A DNA stretch of 7,123 nucleotides. It comes from Gammaproteobacteria bacterium (GTDB taxonomy: Bacteria > Pseudomonadota > Gammaproteobacteria > UBA6429 > Thiohalophilaceae). The notes under the pieces were generated by a model. It made no database searches. It had not been told where the DNA came from and was given only the letters and a program-made list of their open reading frames with translations. Positions 1 through 5,823 of this stretch are shown here, in pieces. Both the position numbers and the translations under genes were made by a program. Positions within the stretch are counted from its first letter, which is position 1, and every line of letters begins with the position of its first letter. The DNA lies in contig JAHEDA010000128.1 of the NCBI GenBank assembly GCA_024641445.1, positions 1 to 7,123 on the forward strand. The letters are read 5' to 3'.

Positions 1-543
1 CCGGAAGAGGCGGCGGACTTCGTCAAGAAGACCGGCGTTGACGCCCTGGCGATTGCTATCGGCACCTCACACGGCGCCTATAAGTTTACCACCAAGCCTA
101 CCGGCAAGATCCTGCGTATCGACCGCGTGAAAGAGATCCACCAGCGCATCCCCGATGTGCACCTGGTCATGCACGGTTCCTCTTCCGTGCCGCAGGACTG
201 GTTGCAGATCATCAACAACTACGGCGGTGACATGGGGCAGACCTACGGCGTGCCGGTTGAAGAGATCGTGGAAGGTATCAAGAATGGTGTGCGCAAGGTC
301 AACATCGACACCGACCTGCGCATGGCCTCTACCGGTGCCATTCGTAAGCATCTGAACGATAACAAGTCCAACTTCGACCCACGTAAGTTCCTGAAGGAAG
401 CGACCAAGGGTATGAAGGAGATCTGTAAGGCCCGCTTCGAGGCCTTCGGCAGCGCCGGCATGGCCTCCAAGCTACAGGCTATGAACCTTGATACCATGGT
501 TAGTCGTTACAAGTCCGGTGAACTGACCCCCAAGGTCAAGTAA
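1..543 (+). CDS. fba: Fructose-bisphosphate aldolase class II, Calvin-cycle subtype (5'-truncated, C-terminal half)
   Basis: This is the C-terminal part (180 residues) of a zinc-dependent class II aldolase. The enzyme interconverts fructose-1,6-bisphosphate with dihydroxyacetone phosphate and glyceraldehyde-3-phosphate in the cytosol, for glycolysis, gluconeogenesis or the Calvin cycle. The reading frame is open from base 1 and stops with TAA at 541-543, so the start lies outside the window. Visible family motifs are GTSHGAYKF (His24 of the fragment) and VMHGSSSVP (His58), whose histidines are zinc ligands, and NIDTDLR (residues 101-107), the phosphate and substrate loop. The family is usually about 340-355 residues, so roughly half is missing because of the window edge. 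The long C-terminal extension (FDPRKFLKEATKGM and onward) fits the proteobacterial Calvin-cycle subtype, often called cbbA or fba. A strong terminator follows directly, so this is the last gene of its transcript. The family is certain; the subtype is inferred from overall sequence character. Confidence 0.95.
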   Translation, partial: PEEAADFVKKTGVDALAIAIGTSHGAYKFTTKPTGKILRIDRVKEIHQRIPDVHLVMHGSSSVPQDWLQIINNYGGDMGQTYGVPVEEIVEGIKNGVRKVNIDTDLRMASTGAIRKHLNDNKSNFDPRKFLKEATKGMKEICKARFEAFGSAGMASKLQAMNLDTMVSRYKSGELTPKVK

Positions 544-564
544 GCCGAGCTGAGAGTGAATAAG

Positions 565-590
565 AAAAGGCGGGGTGACCCGCCTTTTTT
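565..590 (+). terminator. Rho-independent terminator of the aldolase gene
   Basis: A perfect 10-bp stem, AAAAGGCGGG (565-574) with CCCGCCTTTT (579-588), closes on a GTGA loop, which is a GNRA-type tetraloop. The T-run at 585-590 continues into ATT. It lies 22 bases after the aldolase stop codon and has all features of an intrinsic terminator. Confidence 0.93.
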
Positions 591-617
591 ATTGACTGTT
601 CCATAACTCGTGGCCAT

Positions 618-683
618 CGTGGACACAGTGAAAATTCAGTTAAAGGTTTCATTGCCTCAATTCAAGGCCGTGGACATTCAGTT
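618..683. repeat. Two-block short direct repeat in the intergenic region
   Basis: The 8-mers CGTGGACA and ATTCAGTT occur in the same order twice. In copy one (618-641) they are separated by 8 bases (CAGTGAAA). In copy two (669-683) they overlap by one A, giving CGTGGACATTCAGTT. Both copies are preceded by a GGCC-containing stretch. The function is unknown. It may be a decayed duplication or remnant of a mobile end, or a pair of regulator sites. Confidence 0.5.
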
Positions 684-705
684 GTGACGGCAGTCTGGCC
701 GTCAC
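684..705. other. Perfect inverted repeat (hairpin) of unknown role
   Basis: GTGACGGC (684-691) pairs perfectly with GCCGTCAC (698-705) across the 6-base loop AGTCTG. A T-run (716-720) comes only 10 bases after the stem, so it is a poor intrinsic terminator. It starts right after the second copy of the direct repeat and lies about 45 bases upstream of the predicted -35 box of the diguanylate cyclase. It could be a backup terminator, an operator, or chance. Confidence 0.5.
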
Positions 706-740
706 GTCGGTGGTGTTTTTAGAAAATCCCATGACAGTTA

Positions 741-826
741 CTCTATGCATTTGATAGCCTGCCGATTATGCGACTATTATTGACCTTCTCGATTTTAGCG
801 CGACACAAAAAATAAAATGCATAGGG
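741..826. repeat. Spaced inverted repeat bracketing the promoter (CTATGCAT / ATGCATAG)
   Basis: The left arm (741-755, CTCTATGCATTTGAT) and the reverse complement of the right arm (812-826) agree at 13 of 15 positions, with a core of CTATGCATTT. The arms are about 70 bases apart centre to centre. The left arm overlaps the -35 box; the right arm lies in the leader and contains the AGGG that could act as ribosome binding site. The left arm would not be transcribed, so a DNA operator pair fits better than an RNA hairpin. Confidence 0.5.
751..780 (+). promoter_or_regulatory. Predicted sigma70-type promoter of the diguanylate cyclase gene
   Basis: TTGATA (751-756, five of six to the -35 consensus) is followed by an 18-base spacer and TATTAT (775-780, five of six to the -10 consensus). 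Transcription would start near 787 and leave a leader of about 50 bases. The gene lies behind a terminator and needs its own promoter, which supports the call. No experimental start site is available. Confidence 0.6.
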
Positions 827-839
827 TTGTTTGCTGAAT

Positions 840-2015
840 ATGGTATTCGATATCCGTTCGTTATTAGTGGCCGTGGCCTTGGCCAATGCATTTTGCGCGG
901 GGGCGAGGCTCCTGCTATGGCGAATGCACCCCACCATGTCTGGGCTTGGGCGCTGGGCCTGGGCAGGGGGCCTTGCTGCACTCGCGCTCATCCTGGTTCT
1001 GAGCTATGGGATATTCACATGGAAAGCGGTGTTATCGCTTGCTCAAGTATTGGTAGTTATCGGGTTGGTCTTGAGTTGGGATGGCTTCAGACTCTTCATT
1101 GGTCGGGCACCTCTTTCGCCATCAGTGTTACTGATACTCGGAATCGTCATACTGGCGTGGGTCGTTGTCGCCCAATACCAATATTCAGTGGGGTTGATGG
1201 CCCTGGGAAACGCCATTCTGGTCGCATTTTTTTCGATTCAGATTGCACACGATTTACTCTCTGCAAGCCCGCTCCCTCCTGCCATGCGTGCGACAGGCTG
1301 GCTCTACACCATTAACGCCATCATTTTTCTGGTACGTGCTGTTACTACAGACTTCTATACCCCGGTAGAAGGAGCTCTGGATCCACATGGGGTTGCTGCA
1401 TTCATGCTGCTGTGGTGGTTATGCACCACGATTGCGGTAACACTGGGGATGGTGTTGATGACAGCCGAGCGTTTACAGTCCGACTTAGATGAGCAAGCCA
1501 ACCGTGACCCCCTAACCGGTGCACTCAATCGACGCTCATTCTCGCTTATCACTGAAAAAGTAATCGCACGTTCAAGACGCTATAACGAACCACTATCGGT
1601 GCTGATGATGGACCTCGATAAATTCAAACAGATCAATGACCGCTTTGGTCACGATACGGGTGACGTGATCCTGTGTCGTTTTGTCAATATTGCGGAACAG
1701 ATGCTGCGTGTTGAAGATGTATTCTGCCGTTTTGGTGGCGAGGAGTTCGTTGCACTTCTGCCGAATACGCCCGCCAAACAGGCCTTGGTAGCCGCGGAGA
1801 GATTACGCATGGCCTTCGCAGTGGAGTCTGTGGCGACAGATACATTAGATCCTACCCGACCCGTCAATATTACCGTGAGCATCGGTGTCGCTGCACTTGA
1901 AATAAATGAAAACTTTGAAGGTATTCTCCATCGCGCCGATGCCGCGCTGTATCAGGCCAAGGCAATGGGGCGTAATCGTTGCAAGCTTGCGGAAGATAAT
2001 TCAGGTAGCACCTAA
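840..2015 (+). CDS. Membrane-bound diguanylate cyclase (7TM sensor plus GGDEF domain)
   Basis: This 391-residue protein should make cyclic di-GMP from two GTP at the inner membrane. Seven hydrophobic segments are visible at about residues 5-27, 38-59, 63-84, 94-114, 118-140, 152-170 and 183-207. A short polar, probably coiled linker (about 208-220) leads to a complete GGDEF domain (about 221-385). Key motifs are DPLTGALNRR (223-232), MMDLDKFKQIND (256-267, metal-binding Asp), the active-site signature GGEEF (299-303) and RVED (290-293). The last is the RxxD inhibitory site at the usual distance, so product inhibition is expected. The N-terminal membrane module matches no sensor domain I can name and its signal is unknown. 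ATG at 840 is chosen; an in-frame TTG at 831 would add three residues. The only AGGG (823-826) is 4 bases from the TTG and 13 from the ATG, so the start is not settled. The gene stands alone between a terminator and a convergent gene. Confidence 0.93.
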   Translation: MVFDIRSLLVAVALANAFCAGARLLLWRMHPTMSGLGRWAWAGGLAALALILVLSYGIFTWKAVLSLAQVLVVIGLVLSWDGFRLFIGRAPLSPSVLLILGIVILAWVVVAQYQYSVGLMALGNAILVAFFSIQIAHDLLSASPLPPAMRATGWLYTINAIIFLVRAVTTDFYTPVEGALDPHGVAAFMLLWWLCTTIAVTLGMVLMTAERLQSDLDEQANRDPLTGALNRRSFSLITEKVIARSRRYNEPLSVLMMDLDKFKQINDRFGHDTGDVILCRFVNIAEQMLRVEDVFCRFGGEEFVALLPNTPAKQALVAAERLRMAFAVESVATDTLDPTRPVNITVSIGVAALEINENFEGILHRADAALYQAKAMGRNRCKLAEDNSGST

Positions 2016-2190
2016 TGAGATAAGCAAGCCGGATAGCCAGGGCTGAACCGTTTGAGTGAAGCCAAACAACCTAGTTGTAGAACTGGTTTTAGCTTGATGG
2101 GTTCCGAAGGCATAGCCTTGTCTGTGTGTGTCCTCTATATCATTCGTCAACCAGAATTTTGATAGCAAATAATATTTGGAGGCAATACAA
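2016..2190. other. Convergent intergenic spacer, no clear terminator
   Basis: This spacer separates the 3' ends of the diguanylate cyclase and zapE. Only small stems are seen: ACAAC/GTTGT (2066-2078) and AAGGC/GCCTT (2107-2119). Neither has a GC-rich stem followed by a T-run on either strand. No credible small gene was found. Confidence 0.5.
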
Positions 2191-3267
2191 CTACATTGAT
2201 CGTATATAGCCCTGACTATTCATCTCGGTCAAGCGACTGATCGTCCGATCAAACTCAAATTTCAGATTTATACCGTGATATAACTCCGCAGGTTCAGTCT
2301 CGGCACTAACGATAAGACAGGTATGATTATCGTAGAAGGTATCGATTAGATGAATAAAGCGGCGCGCCATATCGTTTTGTCCCTCACCCATTCTAGGTAC
2401 TCCACTAATAAATACCGTATGACACTGTTTGGCGATGTCCATGTAGTCGCTAGTGGCACGCGGTGTGTTACACAAATCCAGGAAGTCGAACCATATCAGG
2501 TCATTGGCCCAGGCGTAGTAGTGGATGAGATGGCCGTTGATCTCGATCTCGCGTCCGTGCTTGGGTGGGACGGTGGCGAGTTCATTGAACATAGGCGTCA
2601 GGATTGTTTGATAGTGTTCCGGTGCCACTACCTGGTAGCAGCGGTTGGCCTGTAGCATACGGCTACGGTAATCGGCCTCTCCATTCACGCTAATTTCGTC
2701 GGTGTGTTGTTGCAGCAGGTGAATCGCGGGCATAAAGCGCTCACGTTGCAGGCCGTTAGGGTAGAGGTCCTTGATCGCGATATTTGAAGTTGCCACCAGG
2801 GTAATGCCGTTCTCGAACAGACCTTCCAGTAACCGTGCCATGATCATGGCATCGGTAATATCGCTGACGTGAAATTCATCCAGGCAGAGTAGACGTATCT
2901 GGGTCGAGAGTTCACGGCAGATGAGCTTGATGGGGTCCTTGTCGTAGGCGTGGGCCTGTAGGCGGTGATGGATGTCACGCATAAACCGGTGAAAGTGTAC
3001 GCGATGTTTTTCGGGGAACTCCAGGCAGGCATAGAAGGCATCCATGAGGCAGGTCTTGCCGCGCCCGGTACCACCCCAGAGATAGATACCCTGCACGGGT
3101 GTTGAGTTACGTTTAGTCAGGCGTGGTAGCCAAAGTGATGTTGATTTGGCGGGCGAGCGCAGGGCCATATAGAGGCGTTGCAATTGATTGACCACCTGAA
3201 CCTGGGCGGCATCGGGGAGTAGATGGCCCTTCTTGATTGCATCTTGATAGTGTTCTTGCGGTGTCAT
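2191..3267 (-). CDS. zapE: Cell division protein ZapE (AFG1-like P-loop ATPase)
   Basis: This protein (358 residues from the chosen start) belongs to the AFG1/ZapE ATPases. In E. coli, ZapE acts at the constricting division ring and affects FtsZ bundles; the mitochondrial homologue is AFG1/LACE1. Visible motifs are the Walker A loop GGTGRGKT (65-72), HRVHFHRFM just after it, Walker B LLCLDEF (126-132) followed by HVSDITDAM, the sensor-like LVATSN (157-162), and NGLQRERF (171-178), which carries candidate arginine-finger residues. The C-terminal LKFEFDRTISRLTEM is also typical. Length is close to E. coli ZapE (375). The ATG at 3267 gives the N-terminus MTPQEHY, which matches the MTPxxxY start common in proteobacterial homologues. 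A GTG at 3324 would add 19 residues with no family support. Neither start has a good Shine-Dalgarno sequence. It lies 87 bases after the gtrA-like gene on the same strand with no terminator seen between them, so read-through is possible, but its function looks unrelated. Confidence 0.94.
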   Translation of the reverse strand: MTPQEHYQDAIKKGHLLPDAAQVQVVNQLQRLYMALRSPAKSTSLWLPRLTKRNSTPVQGIYLWGGTGRGKTCLMDAFYACLEFPEKHRVHFHRFMRDIHHRLQAHAYDKDPIKLICRELSTQIRLLCLDEFHVSDITDAMIMARLLEGLFENGITLVATSNIAIKDLYPNGLQRERFMPAIHLLQQHTDEISVNGEADYRSRMLQANRCYQVVAPEHYQTILTPMFNELATVPPKHGREIEINGHLIHYYAWANDLIWFDFLDLCNTPRATSDYMDIAKQCHTVFISGVPRMGEGQNDMARRFIHLIDTFYDNHTCLIVSAETEPAELYHGINLKFEFDRTISRLTEMNSQGYIRSM

Positions 3268-3354
3268 GCCGGGTACTACAGTCGTGAGTAGCTTAGCAAT
3301 GTTATCGTTTCTAAATGCCGTCACTTGAGCGATTCAACCAAAATGAGCGCCTGG

Positions 3355-3762
3355 TCAGGCCTTGCGAAATGAAAAGTACTTGTGCCCAAAGTAACTAGTG
3401 AAGGCCGGGACACAGATGGCAATGCCATGGGCAATCTCATGGGCGTGAAAGGTAAATCCGACTGCGGGAAACAGGTTTTCTGCCAGCCCGATACTGATAA
3501 ACCATACCAGTACGATGCCAACCAGATTGACCAGGGTAAAGTCACGAAACTCGTGTGCCGAGTGACGACCCCCTGCACCAAAGACATAGCGTCGAAACAG
3601 GGTGAAGGCGACAATCATACCTATTATATAGGCAATTACGACCGCGACCCGAAAGCCCATATAGTGATTGAGTAGGATGCGGCTGAAAAAATTGGTGGCG
3701 GCGGCGATTCCTCCCAAAAAGAGAAATAACAGGATCTCGCTTTGGAAAAGCTTGTTGATCAT
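3355..3762 (-). CDS. GtrA-family membrane protein, candidate polyprenyl-phospho-arabinose flippase or partner
   Basis: This small, very hydrophobic protein (135 residues) has four predicted membrane helices at about 8-30, 38-60, 74-97 and 107-130, and ends in GHKYFSFRKA, as is usual for the GtrA family (about 120-150 residues). GtrA proteins are thought to move polyprenyl-phosphate-linked sugars across the inner membrane or to anchor glycosyltransferases. The closest functional parallel by context is mycobacterial Rv3789, which lies next to dprE1 and dprE2. That protein has been proposed both as a decaprenyl-phospho-arabinose flippase and as a partner of the arabinosyltransferase AftA. The frame stays open to 3891, but those extra residues are non-hydrophobic and overlap the preceding gene. 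The ATG at 3762 starts the domain cleanly. It lies one base after the TAG of the SDR gene (TAG-T-ATG) and has no strong ribosome binding site, so translational coupling is likely. The family call is firm; the substrate is inferred from neighbours. Confidence 0.9.
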   Translation of the reverse strand: MINKLFQSEILLFLFLGGIAAATNFFSRILLNHYMGFRVAVVIAYIIGMIVAFTLFRRYVFGAGGRHSAHEFRDFTLVNLVGIVLVWFISIGLAENLFPAVGFTFHAHEIAHGIAICVPAFTSYFGHKYFSFRKA

Positions 3763-3763
3763 A

Positions 3764-4501
3764 CTAGAGTGACAACTTCTTGAAGATGAATTCCGGAATA
3801 TGACGTATGACAAGCATGATATAGCGCCAGAAAAAGGGGAGATAGGCCACATCCTTCCTTCTGTCAATGGCCTTGACAATACCTCGCGCAATAACCTCGG
3901 GCTTGACCCACAATAGACCCTTCTTGAAGTCTTGCGTCATAGGGGTGTCAACAAAACCGGGTTTGATCGTTAGTACAGTCACCCCTGCCTTACTGAGACG
4001 ATTACGCAGCCCCTGTAAAAAAATTGTCAGTGCACCCTTGGCAGTACCGTAGACATAGTTGCTCTGGCGGCCGCGGTCTCCCGCTACAGAGGAGATCGCC
4101 GCAATCGTACCTTGCTGGTGTTGTTCGAAAAAATTGGCCGCGAGCGTCAGGATAGAAATAACGCTGAGGCAGTTTGTTTGTAGTTCAGCGAGGCTCGTGG
4201 TTACACTCATCTCACAGGCCTTCTGATCACCAAGGGTGCCATAGGCGATCAACAGAATATCGAGGTGCCCCATGTCCTGGTCAGCTCGTTGAAACAGGCT
4301 CGTGTGTCTGGTGTTGTCGCTTAAATCAATGGCGTAGGTATAGACAGCCGCAGCACCACGACTCGTAGCATCATCGGCGATAGCCTTTAATTTGGCCTTA
4401 TCACGAGCCACTAGAAAGAGTTGATCGCCGCGTGTGGCATATAGCCTAGCGACGTGTTGTGCAATGGCCGAGGTAGCACCGAGGATCATTATGTTGGACA
4501 T
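3764..4501 (-). CDS. DprE2-like short-chain dehydrogenase/reductase (polyprenyl-phospho-2-ketoribose reductase)
   Basis: This 245-residue classical SDR is predicted to reduce the 2'-keto intermediate to polyprenyl-phospho-arabinofuranose, the second half of the ribose-to-arabinose epimerisation. The Rossmann motif is GATSAIA (8-14), the variant form seen in DprE2 proteins instead of TGxxxGIG. The catalytic set is Asn110, Ser137/Ser138, and Tyr151 with Lys155 in YGTAK, followed by KPGFVDTPM (180-188). The C-terminus (about 224-241) has alternating hydrophobic and basic residues (FFWRYIMLVIRHIPEFIFKK), suggesting membrane contact, as expected for a lipid-linked substrate. The start is well supported: ATG at 4501 with AGGAG eight bases upstream. 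The gene sits 5 bases after the DprE1-like oxidase and 1 base before the GtrA-like gene. SDRs are a broad family, so the specific role rests mainly on the pairing with the DprE1-like gene, which is strong. Confidence 0.88.
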   Translation of the reverse strand: MSNIMILGATSAIAQHVARLYATRGDQLFLVARDKAKLKAIADDATSRGAAAVYTYAIDLSDNTRHTSLFQRADQDMGHLDILLIAYGTLGDQKACEMSVTTSLAELQTNCLSVISILTLAANFFEQHQQGTIAAISSVAGDRGRQSNYVYGTAKGALTIFLQGLRNRLSKAGVTVLTIKPGFVDTPMTQDFKKGLLWVKPEVIARGIVKAIDRRKDVAYLPFFWRYIMLVIRHIPEFIFKKLSL

Positions 4502-4506
4502 CAGCT

Positions 4507-5823
4507 CTACTCCTGCTGGGTGACGCGGCGCCAGAGGCTGGAGGAAAACGCCGGGTCAATATATTGGCTAAAGGTTTCCCACTGTGGGAAATACTGTTTG
4601 AATGATGCTGCACTCATGTGTGCATCTTTGGCCGGATAGACGGCGCCACCGGTGTCTCGGGTGATGAGGTCTAACTTGTCTAATAGTCGCAGTGTACTCG
4701 TACCGTGAAAGGCAAAATCGAGGGCGAGTGTGGTACCTGGGCGTGGAAACGAAAGTATGCCAGGGGACTTGATGCTGCCAAACTGTTTCAGTACGGCGAG
4801 GAACGAACCCTGACCATTGTGGGCGATGACCTTGAGTAATTCGGCAATGCCATCTTGGGCATGCTGCGTGGGGATTACGCACTGATATTGTAGGAAGCCC
4901 CGCCGTCCATACATGCGGTTCCAGTGAGCGATGCTATCGAGAGGATAAAAAAATGGGTCGTAGTGGGTGAGACGGTCCGGGATATGCGGTCGTTGAAAAT
5001 ATAAATGATTAAAGGCGCGGATGCTGAAGTGGTTGAGTAGCCAACCAGGTGCATACAGGGGCATACCCAGACGCGGGTGGCGGATAGCCTCGGCACGGAT
5101 GTTGTCACTCGTATTCGAATGATTGCCGCGCATAAAAAGGCCGCGTCCCAGCTTGTTGCCCCTTGCCGTGCAATCAAACCAGGACATGGTGTACTCCCAA
5201 TCCTGATCAGATTCTTTACTCAAATTAAAGAAACCTTCCAGATTTGAGAACTGCCGTGTCTCTTGTGAGATATGTGGCCCAACAATCTTTTTAAGTTTTA
5301 TCTCTGCCCAGGTGATGAATCCAGTGAGGCCAAGTCCACCGATGGTCGCAGAAAAGAGTTCGGTATTTTCGCTGGTGCTACAAGTAAGGTGTTCAGCATT
5401 GGAGCGTTGCAGACCAAATGCACTAATGTGACAGCCGAAGGTTCCTGCACGGTGATGATTCTTGCCGTGTACGTCATTGGCAATGGCGCCACCAATCGAG
5501 ACATACTTGGTTCCCGGGGTGACGGGTAGAAACCAGCCTCGCGGGAGGATCAGGGCAAGTATTTGCGCCAGCGTCACACCGGACTCGCAGCGTAACAGGC
5601 CTTGCTCAGGGTCGAAGTGGATAAAGCGGTCCAGCGCGTCGGTAAGTAGCAGGATACCACCATCATTCAGGCAGGCATCGCCATAGCTTCGGCCCTGTCC
5701 ATAAGCCAGCCACGTCTCCCTGCCCTCACGGGCCTGCCATGAATCGCCCAACCAGCGTAGGGGCTGTGATTGTTGTTGCGTCTTTGGGTAGTGGCCCCAG
5801 GAATGAGGCGGTCTGTCGCTCAT
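4507..5823 (-). CDS. DprE1-like FAD-dependent polyprenylphosphoryl-beta-D-ribose 2-oxidase
   Basis: This 438-residue flavoprotein of the VAO/PCMH type (FAD-binding about 30-175, then the substrate domain with an ALO-like C-terminus) matches mycobacterial DprE1 (461 residues) throughout. The predicted reaction is oxidation of the 2'-hydroxyl of polyprenyl-phospho-ribose, the first half of the epimerisation to arabinose. Matching motifs are GQGRSYGDA (42-50, Tyr47 at the place of Tyr60), VTPGTKYVSIGGAI with DVHGKNHH (101-124, His119 at His132), LFSATIGGLGLTG (156-168), WNRMYGRRGFLQYQCVIPT (301-319) and YPAKDA (396-401, Lys399 at the essential Lys418). Residue 367 is Ala where DprE1 has Cys387, the covalent target of benzothiazinones. 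The start ATG overlaps the UbiA stop as ATGA, with no separate ribosome binding site, so translation is probably coupled. Relatives occur in Gram-negative bacteria, for example in rhizobial Nod-factor arabinosylation genes, from memory. The family call is firm; the exact lipid carrier is not known. Confidence 0.92.
   Translation of the reverse strand: MSDRPPHSWGHYPKTQQQSQPLRWLGDSWQAREGRETWLAYGQGRSYGDACLNDGGILLLTDALDRFIHFDPEQGLLRCESGVTLAQILALILPRGWFLPVTPGTKYVSIGGAIANDVHGKNHHRAGTFGCHISAFGLQRSNAEHLTCSTSENTELFSATIGGLGLTGFITWAEIKLKKIVGPHISQETRQFSNLEGFFNLSKESDQDWEYTMSWFDCTARGNKLGRGLFMRGNHSNTSDNIRAEAIRHPRLGMPLYAPGWLLNHFSIRAFNHLYFQRPHIPDRLTHYDPFFYPLDSIAHWNRMYGRRGFLQYQCVIPTQHAQDGIAELLKVIAHNGQGSFLAVLKQFGSIKSPGILSFPRPGTTLALDFAFHGTSTLRLLDKLDLITRDTGGAVYPAKDAHMSAASFKQYFPQWETFSQYIDPAFSSSLWRRVTQQE
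4510..4514 (-). promoter_or_regulatory. Ribosome binding site of the DprE2-like gene
   Basis: AGGAG (minus strand, 4514 to 4510) lies 8 bases before the ATG at 4501 and inside the last codons of the upstream gene. It fixes the start of the SDR gene and is the only strong Shine-Dalgarno sequence inside this operon. Confidence 0.75.

Noticed and set aside
684..720. Hairpin plus T-run as a second intrinsic terminator
   Set aside because: The T-run begins 10 bases after the stem, too far for a standard intrinsic terminator. It is listed as a hairpin of unknown role.
780..818. TTGACC (780-785) with TAAAAT (813-818) as the cyclase promoter
   Set aside because: The spacer is 27 bases, far from the usual 16-18; the TTGATA/TATTAT pair at 751-780 fits much better.
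544..830. Possible c-di-GMP riboswitch upstream of the GGDEF gene
   Set aside because: The conserved GEMM-I core and its two-hairpin layout could not be recognised, and the predicted transcript start near 787 leaves only about 50 bases of leader.
827..1315. 162-codon plus-strand frame overlapping the diguanylate cyclase
   Set aside because: It lies entirely in another frame of a gene with clear membrane and GGDEF motifs; its product shows no domain.
2350..2655. 101-codon plus-strand frame inside zapE
   Set aside because: It is antisense to conserved ZapE sequence, with no ribosome binding site and no recognisable protein features.
3763..3891. N-terminal extension of the GtrA-like protein
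   Set aside because: The frame is open, but the 43 extra residues are polar, unlike the family, and fully overlap the SDR coding sequence.
4875..5529. Alternative frames on both strands inside the DprE1-like gene
   Set aside because: They are shadows of a gene whose conserved flavoenzyme motifs span the region.
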